Assembly: GCA_026417845.1 (NCBI GenBank)
Contig: JAOACM010000128.1
Span: 1 to 9,748, forward strand
Length of the DNA: 9,748 nt
Reading direction: 5' to 3'
Source of the DNA: Planctomycetota bacterium
GTDB lineage: Bacteria; Planctomycetota; SZUA-567; H5-PLA8; CALKMO01
Below the pieces are notes generated by a model. It saw only the letters and a list, made by a program, of their open reading frames with translations. It ran no database searches and was not told the DNA's origin. The translations under genes and the position numbers were made by a program. Each line of letters starts with the position of its first letter. The stretch's first letter is position 1. Below are positions 1-6,432 of this stretch, piece after piece.

Positions 1-503
1 GGTCCTTAACAATGCCGCGGCCCTTTTTACTTTGGAAGACCTCCGCATGAGCCGGACGTAAGCACCTCCACTTCCGGAGGGCACGTAAGAGCCTGTCCGG
101 AATCCTCTCCACAGGACGAGTGGCAATCTCGATATCAAAGTTCTGCGTCCTGTGTTTCGGGTAGCTTTAAAAGCCTATCGGCTTTGTTGCGCAAAGATCG
201 TAAGGGCTTGGTGTACCATGGGTTGCGACGCGTGGCTGCGACAGAGACATTTGCGCGTAACGTATTATTAGACATAGACTTGCGACTTTAATTGTGCAAC
301 AAAGCCCCTCGCAGCAACACATCTGTTTACATCCATGCCATCGCTCCTGCGAATCAACAGCGCAACCGGATCGCCGCTCGCACACTGTGTCGCTCCCGAA
401 GCCCATGGCGTTCTACACCCGCCGCCGGACGACGGGAAGCTGCCCGCTGTCGGGGCTCCCCAGAATACGCGCCGAGGAGAATGGCAGCGGGCGATCGCGG
501 CTG
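1..503. other. Non-coding region downstream of hemC
   Basis: It contains repeat element A and, before it, an 8-bp perfect inverted repeat CACAGGAC (110-117) / GTCCTGTG (147-154) with a 29-base loop. It also has a GCCTATC word (173-179) related to the ends of the 2770-2913 unit. Bases 306-503 show a possible 8-bp stem (442-449 with 485-492) near the hemC stop. I see no gene and no clear terminator. Confidence 0.6.
181..305. repeat. Palindrome-ended repeat element, copy A (~125 bp)
   Basis: The ends are inverted repeats: GCTTTGTTGCGCAA...ATCGTAAG at the left, and at the right a sequence whose complement reads GCTTTGTTGCACAATTAAAG followed by TCGCAAG. The reverse complement of the whole unit aligns with 3010-3133 over its full length, about 73% by hand count, with mostly C/T and G/A differences. 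It is richer in A+T than the neighbouring genes. No coding frame is supported. It could be a MITE-like or REP/BIME-like unit, or DNA for a structured RNA. Confidence 0.75.
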
Positions 504-1757
504 TCAACCGTCAGGTTCCCCGGACTTCGCCCGCTCCGGTCTGCCGGGCGCGGCAAACGCGAGCGGTTGCGGCTGGCAGCATCTCCCGGTCCGCAGTGCT
601 TCTGCCAGCATTCGTCCGATATCCTCCGCCCCGCGCATGTTCACGACACTCGCTGCCATCCTTGCACGCCTCGGCCCTCCGAGACGCGACAACAGGAACC
701 CCTCCAGCACCATCGTGCGCCGCTTCCCATCCGCACCCACCTTCCCCTCAAACCACCCGTATGCCCCCATGGGCAGCCTGCAGCCGCTTCTCAGCGCCCT
801 CATCGCAGCGCGCTCAGCGGCTACCGCCAGCGCTGTCTCGCGGCAGTTAACCGGACTGACCACCGCACGCGCCCAGTCGTCATCCGCCCGGATCTCGACG
901 GCCAGCGCCCCCTGCCCGGGCGCCGGAAGCAACATCCAGAACGGAAGCGCGATCCAATAGAATTTTGCGCCTTCGTATGTGAAGGTACCGGAACTTATCG
1001 TCCACGCGCCTCCTTTCCGTCTGAATCGTGCTCCTCTGCTTTCCTCCCTTCCGCGGGTCGCCCGGCCGGCCGGCCCGGAGACACCAGCGCTTGCATTCGA
1101 ATCTCCACCCACCAGGCCCAGCCTCGCAAGCCCGGCGACGGCCAGCACCGCTCCGTCAGCGGCACCCGCGGCAATCTTTCGCAGTCGCGTACCGACGTTC
1201 CCCCTGATCGGAACTATCCTGACATCCGGACAGATAATCAGCAGCTCAGCTTTACGACGCCGGCTCGAGGTGCCTATCCTTGCCCCGTGCGGAAACTCCA
1301 CACCTTCCCGCCACACCAGACAGTCCCGGACATCCGCCCGCGGGGGAACCGCAGCGATCTCCAGGCCGGCGGGAAGTCTAACCGGCAGGTCCTTCAGACT
1401 GTGAACTGCCGCATCTACCCGCCCCTCGATCAGGGCGCGCTCAATCTCCCGGACGAACGCCCCAGCGGCAGACCTGCCGCGCGAGGCGCTGCCTCGGCCG
1501 CCGGCGCCAGGCCCGCCCGCCGGCGTTTCGTCTCCGCTCGTCCTGATCGGTACCAGCACCGTGCGGAGACCCGGCGTCTTCCGCCGCAGTTCCGCCGCCA
1601 CAGCCTCCGCCTGAGCCATGGCCAGAGGAGAACCGCGGGTCCCAATCCGCAGCACCCTCCGCCTGCGGACGCTCCCGCCCCGGGAGGCCCGCCTCCGGCC
1701 GGTTTCCTTCCCATCGGCCTCAGACGATCTCCGGCCCGCCGACGGTCCTGCCTGCAT
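504..1757 (-). CDS. hemC: Porphobilinogen deaminase (hydroxymethylbilane synthase) with an unusual insertion
   Basis: HemC polymerises four porphobilinogens into hydroxymethylbilane during haem, sirohaem or corrinoid synthesis. With the ATG at 1757 the product has 417 residues against the usual 300-320. Diagnostic stretches are RIGTRGSPLAMAQA (37-50), VHSLKDLP (118-125, with the catalytic-type Asp), GTSSRRRKAEL, IRGNVGTRL, LAVAGLARLGL and LPAPGQGALAVE. SGCRLPMGAY holds the dipyrromethane-attaching Cys326. Oddities: the usual GGKGLF reads SAAGAF, so its lysine is missing, and a Gly/Arg/Ser-rich run of about nine extra residues precedes it. About 45 extra residues separate LARLGL from LLPAPGQG. 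The start is unsettled: 1757 overlaps miaA by 38 bases, an open ATG at 1826 overlaps more, and a GTG at 1655 would match the normal family N-terminus. It is probably the last gene of the miaA unit. Confidence 0.88.
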   Translation of the reverse strand: MQAGPSAGRRSSEADGKETGRRRASRGGSVRRRRVLRIGTRGSPLAMAQAEAVAAELRRKTPGLRTVLVPIRTSGDETPAGGPGAGGRGSASRGRSAAGAFVREIERALIEGRVDAAVHSLKDLPVRLPAGLEIAAVPPRADVRDCLVWREGVEFPHGARIGTSSRRRKAELLIICPDVRIVPIRGNVGTRLRKIAAGAADGAVLAVAGLARLGLVGGDSNASAGVSGPAGRATRGREESRGARFRRKGGAWTISSGTFTYEGAKFYWIALPFWMLLPAPGQGALAVEIRADDDWARAVVSPVNCRETALAVAAERAAMRALRSGCRLPMGAYGWFEGKVGADGKRRTMVLEGFLLSRLGGPRRARMAASVVNMRGAEDIGRMLAEALRTGRCCQPQPLAFAAPGRPERAKSGEPDG

Positions 1758-2736
1758 CTCCAATCCGCCCCTCATAAATTGCCAGCACTCTCTCCGCCGT
1801 GGCCTCCGCCGGTTCCCCCGCCTCAACTGCGAGCCATATGGCGTCCCGGAACTTCCTGTACCATGTGAGCTGCTTCCGGGCGAAATGTCTGGTGTCGCGC
1901 TTTATGAGTTCGGCCGCGCGCTCAATGGTCATATTCCCTTCGAGTGCCGCGAATATGTGGGCGTATCCAAGGGCCTGAGCGGCCGAAACCGACAGGGGAC
2001 GTCCGATAGCCGCCAGGGCCCGGCATTCCTCGACCCAGCCCGCCGCGAGCATGGCCTCAACGCGACGATCTATGCGCGCGTAAAGATCATCCCTTCGCCT
2101 GGCCAGCCCCACCATCCTGAAGCGCCATCCCTCCCTCGGCCTTCCGAACTGTCCCTGCAGCGAACTGATAGGTCTGCCCGTAGCCGCGTACACCTCCAGC
2201 GCCCTGACTATCCTCCGCGTATCGCCCGGCAATATGCGTGCGGCAGCGGCCGGATCTACCGCTGCCAGCTCCGCGTGAAGCGATGCCGAACCTTCGACCC
2301 TGGCCCGCTCTTCCAGCTTCCGCCTCAGTTCGGGGCGCTCCCCGGGGCCTTCGAATATCCCCTCCATCAGCGCCTTCAGATAAAGGGCGGTGCCGCCCTC
2401 TATCAGCACCGCCTTCCCCCGCGCGGATATGCCGGCCGTCGCGGCCAGGGCCGCCGAGACGAACGCCTTGACGTCGTGCTTCTCCCACGGCTCCAGCATG
2501 TCCAGCAGATGGTACCTGACTTCCGCGCGCTCCTCAGGCGACGGCTTGGCCGTCCCGATGTCCATGCGGCGGTACACTTTTATGGAGTCGGCGGAGACTA
2601 TCTCCGCACCTGTCCGCAGCGCCACCAGGTGCGCCACGGTACTTTTGCCGCACCCGGTCGGTCCCAAGACGACCCACGCCTCCTTAGGGGCGCCGCCGCG
2701 GCCTTCCTCCTTCCCGTCAAAAACGCACTCCGCCAT
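1720..2736 (-). CDS. miaA: tRNA dimethylallyltransferase
   Basis: MiaA transfers a dimethylallyl group to N6 of A37 in tRNAs that read UNN codons. The 338-residue product has the P-loop GPTGCGKST (25-33), SADSIKVYRRMDIGTAKP (48-65, holding the catalytic-type Asp50), YHLLDM, GGTALYLKALMEG, TRRIVRALEVYAATGRP and ALGYAHIFAALEG. The C-terminal TRHFARKQLTWYRKF tRNA-binding signature follows. Size and motif order match the family. The start is uncertain: the ATG at 2736 is preferred, and a TTG at 2748 also has a weak AAGGA upstream. Either gives a somewhat long N-terminus (about 20 residues before the P-loop strand). The end overlaps or nearly abuts hemC, so the two are probably cotranscribed. Repeats lie immediately upstream, between miaA and mutL. 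Confidence 0.96.
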   Translation of the reverse strand: MAECVFDGKEEGRGGAPKEAWVVLGPTGCGKSTVAHLVALRTGAEIVSADSIKVYRRMDIGTAKPSPEERAEVRYHLLDMLEPWEKHDVKAFVSAALAATAGISARGKAVLIEGGTALYLKALMEGIFEGPGERPELRRKLEERARVEGSASLHAELAAVDPAAAARILPGDTRRIVRALEVYAATGRPISSLQGQFGRPREGWRFRMVGLARRRDDLYARIDRRVEAMLAAGWVEECRALAAIGRPLSVSAAQALGYAHIFAALEGNMTIERAAELIKRDTRHFARKQLTWYRKFRDAIWLAVEAGEPAEATAERVLAIYEGRIGDAGRTVGGPEIV

Positions 2737-2769
2737 AACCGGAAGCAATCGCCATCCTTAGAGGCTAGA

Positions 2770-2913
2770 GCCTATCCAGAAACTCCTGCGGCGGCCAAGG
2801 CTTCCGCATCGGAGCACCGGGGCCGGCCGGAGGTGCCCTTGTCCGAAAACCTCCAGCGCGCAGCTTATACGCTCAGCCAGTCCCATTGCCCGGCAGGAAG
2901 TTTTTGGATAGGC
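2770..2913. repeat. 144-bp unit bounded by ~20-bp inverted repeats
   Basis: The left arm is GCCTATCCAGAAACTCCTGC (2770-2789). The right arm (2893-2913) is its complement apart from one substitution and one extra base. The interior is GC-rich and encodes nothing recognisable. The right half is shared with the tandem repeat copy at 2841-2913. Confidence 0.65.
2841..2913. repeat. Tandem direct repeat, copy 1 (~73 bp)
   Basis: It runs from GTCCGAAAACCT through ACGCTCAGC and TGCCCGGC to GGATAGGC. The same blocks recur in the same order at 2925-2999. The copies are diverged but share spacing, so the repeat looks real and old. Confidence 0.65.
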
Positions 2914-2924
2914 ACTTGGATCCC

Positions 2925-2999
2925 GTCCCAAAACCTGCGGCGCGGAGCCTTACACGCTCAGCGGTCCCCACTGCCCGGCGGGGGAGTATTGGGATAGGC
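2925..2999. repeat. Tandem direct repeat, copy 2 (~75 bp)
   Basis: It starts GTCCCAAAACCT, keeps CACGCTCAGC and CTGCCCGGC, and ends GGATAGGC ten bases before repeat element B. It pairs with copy 1 after an 11-bp spacer. Confidence 0.65.
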
Positions 3000-3009
3000 T
3001 CCTTAAACA

Positions 3010-3133
3010 GCTTTGTTACACAATTAAAGTCGTAAGTCCTTATAGAACAATATGTTGCGCACAAATGCCGCTCCCGAACGACATGCCGCAACTCATTGTA
3101 TGTTAAGGCCTTACAACCTTTATGCAACAAGGC
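3010..3133. repeat. Palindrome-ended repeat element, copy B (~124 bp, inverted relative to copy A)
   Basis: It begins GCTTTGTTACACAATTAAAG and ends in a sequence whose complement reads GCCTTGTTGCATAAAGGTTG, giving imperfect terminal inverted repeats. The unit matches the reverse complement of 181-305 along its whole length. The first 30 bases differ at only three positions. It lies in the mutL-miaA gap, directly after the tandem repeats. No target-site duplication or transposase gene is evident. Confidence 0.75.
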
Positions 3134-3339
3134 CGCGCCATTGTTGTACCGTTCGGGCGCCCAACCGGAAACAGCAGCCCCAACCTGAGCACGGCAACAA
3201 GTACGGACTGGCGGCCGGCAACGCAAAAGGTTCGCGCACAAAATCCCACCATGACCGCGGGCGCGGCTTCCCGATCCGCTCCGTCTCTCTTTTTCCCGCC
3301 CGCGGGACGCCGTGTGCCGCGCACCGCCGGATCCGGCCG

Positions 3340-5379
3340 TCACCGTCCGACCTTGCGTTCCAGCTCCTCCCACGACAGCTCGACCGCCACGGACCTCCCG
3401 TGCGGGCAGGTGAAGCCCCTGGACGAAACCAGCGCCCGGTACTCGGCCACGAGCGCGCGCATCTGAGCTTCCGTCAGTCTCTCCCCGGCCTTAGTGGCAG
3501 CCTTGCAGGCCATCATGGCGAGGACCTTCTCCCTGAGCGCGGCGCGGTCCGTGCGCAGGCCCGAGGCGAATTTCTCTATAACCTCTACTAGGAACGGGCC
3601 GGCATCCTCTGCGTTTCCCATCGCCGATGGGATGCCGCGCACCGCCAGCGACCTCGGCCCGAAAGGCTCGATGTCGAAACCCAGCGCTCCGAGGAGCCCG
3701 GTCGCTTCCGGCAGCATGGCCGCGGCCTCAGGAGATACCTCCACCGTGACGGGCAGCAACAAGCCCTGGACCTCCCATCCGCCGCCCTCCTCAACCCTGC
3801 GGCGGAACCGTTCGAACAGGATCCGCTCGTGGAGCGCGTGCTGGTCAGCTACGCACAATCCTTCCTCGTCCTCGAACACTATATATGCGCCGCCAGCCTG
3901 GCCGACGACGCGGAAGTCTCCGGCCGTAACCGGCACAAGCCCACCCGCTCCGCCCCCGCCGCGGCCCTGCGACAGGGGCCCGTCGCGCCGCTCCTCCTGA
4001 GCCTGATGCGCCGATCCGGTCCGGTCCGGGCCGCCTCCGGCAGTCCTGTCCGGCGCGATCCCGGCCGATCCATCCGGCGGACTTACGGCCGTCCGTCCCG
4101 ATGCGGGATGGAAGGCCACCGCCTGATACCGCGGCGCGGCCTCTGATGCCAGCGAGTGGGAATGGCCGACCACCCGCTCCCCGACCCACAGGTCAAACGT
4201 CCTCCTCTCCCGCGCCTCCACCGGCAGGGTCGCAGGACGCGAATTCCCTCCTCCCCCTCCAGCCCCCTTTCTCTCCGGCCTCCCCAGCGCCTCCCATGGC
4301 CGGCGGTCCGCATCCTCCGGCGGGAGGCCATCCCTCCGGACGCCTTCACTATTCCCGGGCGCCGCGGGGCGCGGCGGCGCGGGTGCCAGCATGTTTCTTA
4401 TGGCCGACTGGATCATGGCGAAGATCAGACCGGGATTCCGGAACTTCACCTCGGCCTTCGTCGGATGGATGTTCACGTCCACCTCAGAAGGCTCGATCTC
4501 CAGGCGGAGGAAGGCCGCCGGATGCCGGCGAGGCGGCAGCAGTCCCCTGTAGGCCTCCTCCAGCGCCGACGCCAGGAACCTGTCCCGGACGGCCCGCCCG
4601 TTAACGAAGAAATGTATCCCGGCCCGGTTGGGCTTATGGAACGACGGCTTCGAGGCGAACCCTTCGAGGACCGTGCCTGCCGGGCCCTCGACCCGCGCCG
4701 GCAGAAGACCGGCCGCGAAGTCCATGCCGAAACATGCGGCGATAACATCATCGAGAGACGAGTTGCCCGGGGTGCGCAGCATCTCGCGGCCGTCGCGCGA
4801 GAGGGCGAAGGCCACGTCGGGGCGCGAAAGCGCCAGGCGGGTGGCGGTCTCGGCTATCGCCGCCGCCTCGGCCGCCTCTGATTTCAGGAACCTGGCGCGG
4901 ACCGGCGTGGAGAAGAAAAGGTCCCTGACCTCCACGCGGGTCCCTGCGGCCAGGGCGCATGGGACGACTTCGCCCTTCACGCCGCCGACGACCTCTATGG
5001 CGAAGGCCGGAGCCTCGGGCGGGGCGCCCCGCCGGCGCGAGGCGATCCTCATGCGGCTTACCGAGCCTATCGAGGGCAGCGCCTCGCCGCGGAAGCCGAG
5101 CGTGGATATGCGATATATGTCCTCGGCGTCGCTGAGCTTGCTGGTGGCGTGCCGCTCGGCGCACAGCGCGAGGTCCTCAGACGACATCCCGGCACCGTCG
5201 TCGGCCACCACAATGAGCGGCAGGCCGCCGGCGGAAAACTCTACGTCCACGCGGGCGGCGCCGGCATCAAGCGAGTTTTCGACCAGCTCCTTGACTACGC
5301 TGGCAGGGCGCTCGATGACCTCGCCGGCGGCGATCCTGGATCTGACCGCCTCCGGCAGCACGCGTATGGTAGCCGGCAT
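3340..5379 (-). CDS. mutL: DNA mismatch repair protein MutL, endonuclease type
   Basis: The protein has 679 residues. The N-terminal GHKL ATPase carries motif I ELVENSLDAGA (about 31-41), motif II DDGAGM (60-65) and motif III TLGFRGEAL (93-101). A DVNIHPTKAEVKF stretch follows in the transducer domain. A Gly/Pro/Arg-rich linker without conservation runs from about 335 to 485. The C-terminal dimerisation domain holds the full nuclease set: DQHALHERILFE (from 512, DQHAx2Ex4E), a likely beta-clamp-binding QGLLLP (538), ACKAATKAG (624) and CPHGRS (658). It should therefore nick DNA during MutS-directed repair and not depend on MutH. The start has GGAGG seven bases upstream. MutL commonly neighbours miaA, as here, but a 0.6-kb repeat-bearing gap intervenes. 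No mutS is visible. No frameshift or missing key residue was seen. Confidence 0.97.
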   Translation of the reverse strand: MPATIRVLPEAVRSRIAAGEVIERPASVVKELVENSLDAGAARVDVEFSAGGLPLIVVADDGAGMSSEDLALCAERHATSKLSDAEDIYRISTLGFRGEALPSIGSVSRMRIASRRRGAPPEAPAFAIEVVGGVKGEVVPCALAAGTRVEVRDLFFSTPVRARFLKSEAAEAAAIAETATRLALSRPDVAFALSRDGREMLRTPGNSSLDDVIAACFGMDFAAGLLPARVEGPAGTVLEGFASKPSFHKPNRAGIHFFVNGRAVRDRFLASALEEAYRGLLPPRRHPAAFLRLEIEPSEVDVNIHPTKAEVKFRNPGLIFAMIQSAIRNMLAPAPPRPAAPGNSEGVRRDGLPPEDADRRPWEALGRPERKGAGGGGGNSRPATLPVEARERRTFDLWVGERVVGHSHSLASEAAPRYQAVAFHPASGRTAVSPPDGSAGIAPDRTAGGGPDRTGSAHQAQEERRDGPLSQGRGGGGAGGLVPVTAGDFRVVGQAGGAYIVFEDEEGLCVADQHALHERILFERFRRRVEEGGGWEVQGLLLPVTVEVSPEAAAMLPEATGLLGALGFDIEPFGPRSLAVRGIPSAMGNAEDAGPFLVEVIEKFASGLRTDRAALREKVLAMMACKAATKAGERLTEAQMRALVAEYRALVSSRGFTCPHGRSVAVELSWEELERKVGR

Positions 5380-5386
5380 GTCGCAT

Positions 5387-5391
5387 CCTCC
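5387..5391 (-). promoter_or_regulatory. Ribosome binding site of mutL
   Basis: GGAGG on the minus strand is spaced seven bases from the ATG at 5379 and confirms that start. The rest of the 175-bp gap after the STAS gene shows no recognisable promoter or terminator. An ATG at 5558 overlaps the STAS stop as ATGA, but its frame has no recognisable content. Confidence 0.7.
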
Positions 5392-5554
5392 GTCGGGCCG
5401 GCCGGCGCGTTGGGTGCCAGCTGCGAGCCGGCGCGCGGGTTGGAGCCTCCGGGGAGCCGATTGCGCCGCGACCGGGCCGACGGAAGCGCGACGATGCCGC
5501 GCGATCCGCCGCTCCGGACCGCCGCAAGCTCTCCCTCTTCCCTCCGGCGCCCCG

Positions 5555-5899
5555 TCATGTGAAGGCGGCTATGGCCGCCTTCGGATCGTCTACGACGTTG
5601 AATATCTGGGACAGCCCGAGCAGGTCGAAGACCTCCCGGACGTTGCTGGTCGGGTTGAGCAGAATAATGTTGCCGCCGTTCTCCTGCGATTCGGACAGCG
5701 CGCCGATGAAGACGCCGGCGCCCGCCGAAGATATGTACTCGACCTTCTCGAGATCCACGACGATCTTGTACAACCCCTTGCCGAACAGGTCGGAGATGGT
5801 CTCCTCGAGCTGCTCGAAGGTATGGGCGTCTAGGAAGCCGGTCACGCGGACCATCGTGATGTCGCGGTCCACGGTCTCGACTTGGATGGAAAAGTCCAT
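5555..5899 (-). CDS. STAS-domain anti-sigma factor antagonist (RsbV/SpoIIAA-like)
   Basis: The protein has 114 residues and is a single STAS domain. The phosphoacceptor loop is DLEKVEYISSAGAGVFIG; alignment to SpoIIAA/RsbV puts the phosphorylatable serine at Ser58. In its unphosphorylated form the family binds the kinase and releases the kinase's partner; the RsbU-like phosphatase would reactivate it. The start is the ATG at 5899 because AAAGGAG lies five bases upstream and the STAS fold begins at once. The longer frame to 5962 overlaps the kinase gene and adds only a Gly-rich tail. The gene lies 19 bp downstream of the kinase stop. It closes a complete phosphatase-kinase-antagonist cassette and is followed by 175 bp and then mutL. 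Confidence 0.92.
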   Translation of the reverse strand: MDFSIQVETVDRDITMVRVTGFLDAHTFEQLEETISDLFGKGLYKIVVDLEKVEYISSAGAGVFIGALSESQENGGNIILLNPTSNVREVFDLLGLSQIFNVVDDPKAAIAAFT

Positions 5900-5904
5900 G
5901 GACG

Positions 5905-5911
5905 CTCCTTT
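5905..5911 (-). promoter_or_regulatory. Ribosome binding site fixing the STAS antagonist start
   Basis: AAAGGAG on the minus strand lies five bases before the ATG at 5899. It decides in favour of the short form over the longer frame that begins at 5962. Confidence 0.75.
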
Positions 5912-5918
5912 CCCGCCG

Positions 5919-6377
5919 TTACTCCCCGGTTTTCCTTTTAGCCCTCCGGCGGCCGCTGTCAACGAATTTTATCATCTGGAGCCGGTTCCTGACATTGTGC
6001 TGGAACGAATAGTTGACTTCATCCATTATCTGGCGCATCAGGAACAGCCCCAGACCGTTCTTTCTGCCGGCCCTCACATGTTCCTCGATGTTTACTTCCG
6101 GGACGCTCGACGGATCGAACTCGCGCCCCGAATCGTACAGGACGACCTCGAATCTTTCCGGATCCGCCTCCAGTATTATTTCTATCTCCTTCTCTCCCCT
6201 GGCGCAACCGGCGTAGGCGTGCTCCATTATGTTGGCGAGCGCCTCGTCCACGGAGAGGGCTATCAGGTTGGCGTCCTTGCGGGGGAAACCGCCGGCCGCG
6301 ATCACCTCGGCGACGGTCCTGCGCACAAGGCGCAGGCAGGCGGTGTCGTTGGGAATAACCATCTCCCGGCGGACCAT
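5919..6377 (-). CDS. RsbW/SpoIIAB-type anti-sigma factor serine kinase
   Basis: The protein is a 152-residue GHKL ATPase, the usual size for RsbW-like proteins. The ATP site is complete: N-box DEALANIMEHAY (E45, N49), G1 box DSGREFD (82-88) and G2 box NGLGLFLM (107-114). Family members bind and inhibit a sigma factor or another target, and phosphorylate their STAS antagonist on serine. The chosen start, ATG at 6377, precedes the first conserved residues; an ATG at 6362 is also possible, and neither has a well-spaced Shine-Dalgarno sequence. An open extension back to 6506 overlaps the phosphatase gene and is Arg/Gly-rich without conservation, so I leave it out. The gene lies 55 bp after the phosphatase stop and 19 bp before the antagonist start, in one apparent operon. 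The cognate sigma factor is not in the window. Confidence 0.88.
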   Translation of the reverse strand: MVRREMVIPNDTACLRLVRRTVAEVIAAGGFPRKDANLIALSVDEALANIMEHAYAGCARGEKEIEIILEADPERFEVVLYDSGREFDPSSVPEVNIEEHVRAGRKNGLGLFLMRQIMDEVNYSFQHNVRNRLQMIKFVDSGRRRAKRKTGE

Positions 6378-6432
6378 CTCGGTCCGGCGTTCCGCGCCGC
6401 CCCGCCGCCCCCCGCGCCAGTCCCCGGCGGCA

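Larger units (their letters stand above)
2749..3339. other. Repeat-rich intergenic region between mutL and miaA
   Basis: This 0.6-kb gap holds the 144-bp inverted-repeat unit, two tandem repeat copies and element B. The remainder (3134-3339) has a 12-bp palindrome, GCCGGATCCGGC, at 3326-3337 just after the mutL stop, without a T-run. No open frame resembles a protein and no tRNA-like cloverleaf was seen. Confidence 0.7.

Noticed and set aside
442..492. Possible rho-independent terminator after hemC (8-bp stem, 442-449 with 485-492)
   Set aside because: The loop is about 35 bases and no T-run follows on the minus strand, so it does not meet the usual criteria.
294..1868. Long plus-strand open frame (524 codons) opposite hemC
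   Set aside because: It is antisense to a clearly conserved gene, is rich in Arg/Pro/Ser as expected for a shadow frame in GC-rich DNA, and has no recognisable motif.
1618..2997. Plus-strand open frame of 459 codons across miaA and the intergenic repeats
   Set aside because: It lies opposite miaA, has shadow-type composition, and continues into repeats without any domain signature.
2841..2999. Tandem repeats as a CRISPR array
   Set aside because: There are only two diverged copies of ~74 bp with an 11-bp spacer and no cas genes; the spacing and lengths do not fit CRISPR.
2873..3373. Minus-strand frame across the mutL-miaA gap
   Set aside because: It runs through repeat element B and the tandem repeats and enters the mutL end in another frame; nothing in it looks like a protein family.
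5295..5558. Minus-strand frame starting ATGA on the STAS stop and running into mutL
   Set aside because: The start overlap looks like coupling, but the product is Arg/Ser/Pro-rich without motifs, and it overlaps the well-supported mutL start with its own ribosome binding site.
4628..5833. Plus-strand open frame of 401 codons opposite mutL and the STAS gene
   Set aside because: It is antisense to two strongly supported genes and has no family resemblance.
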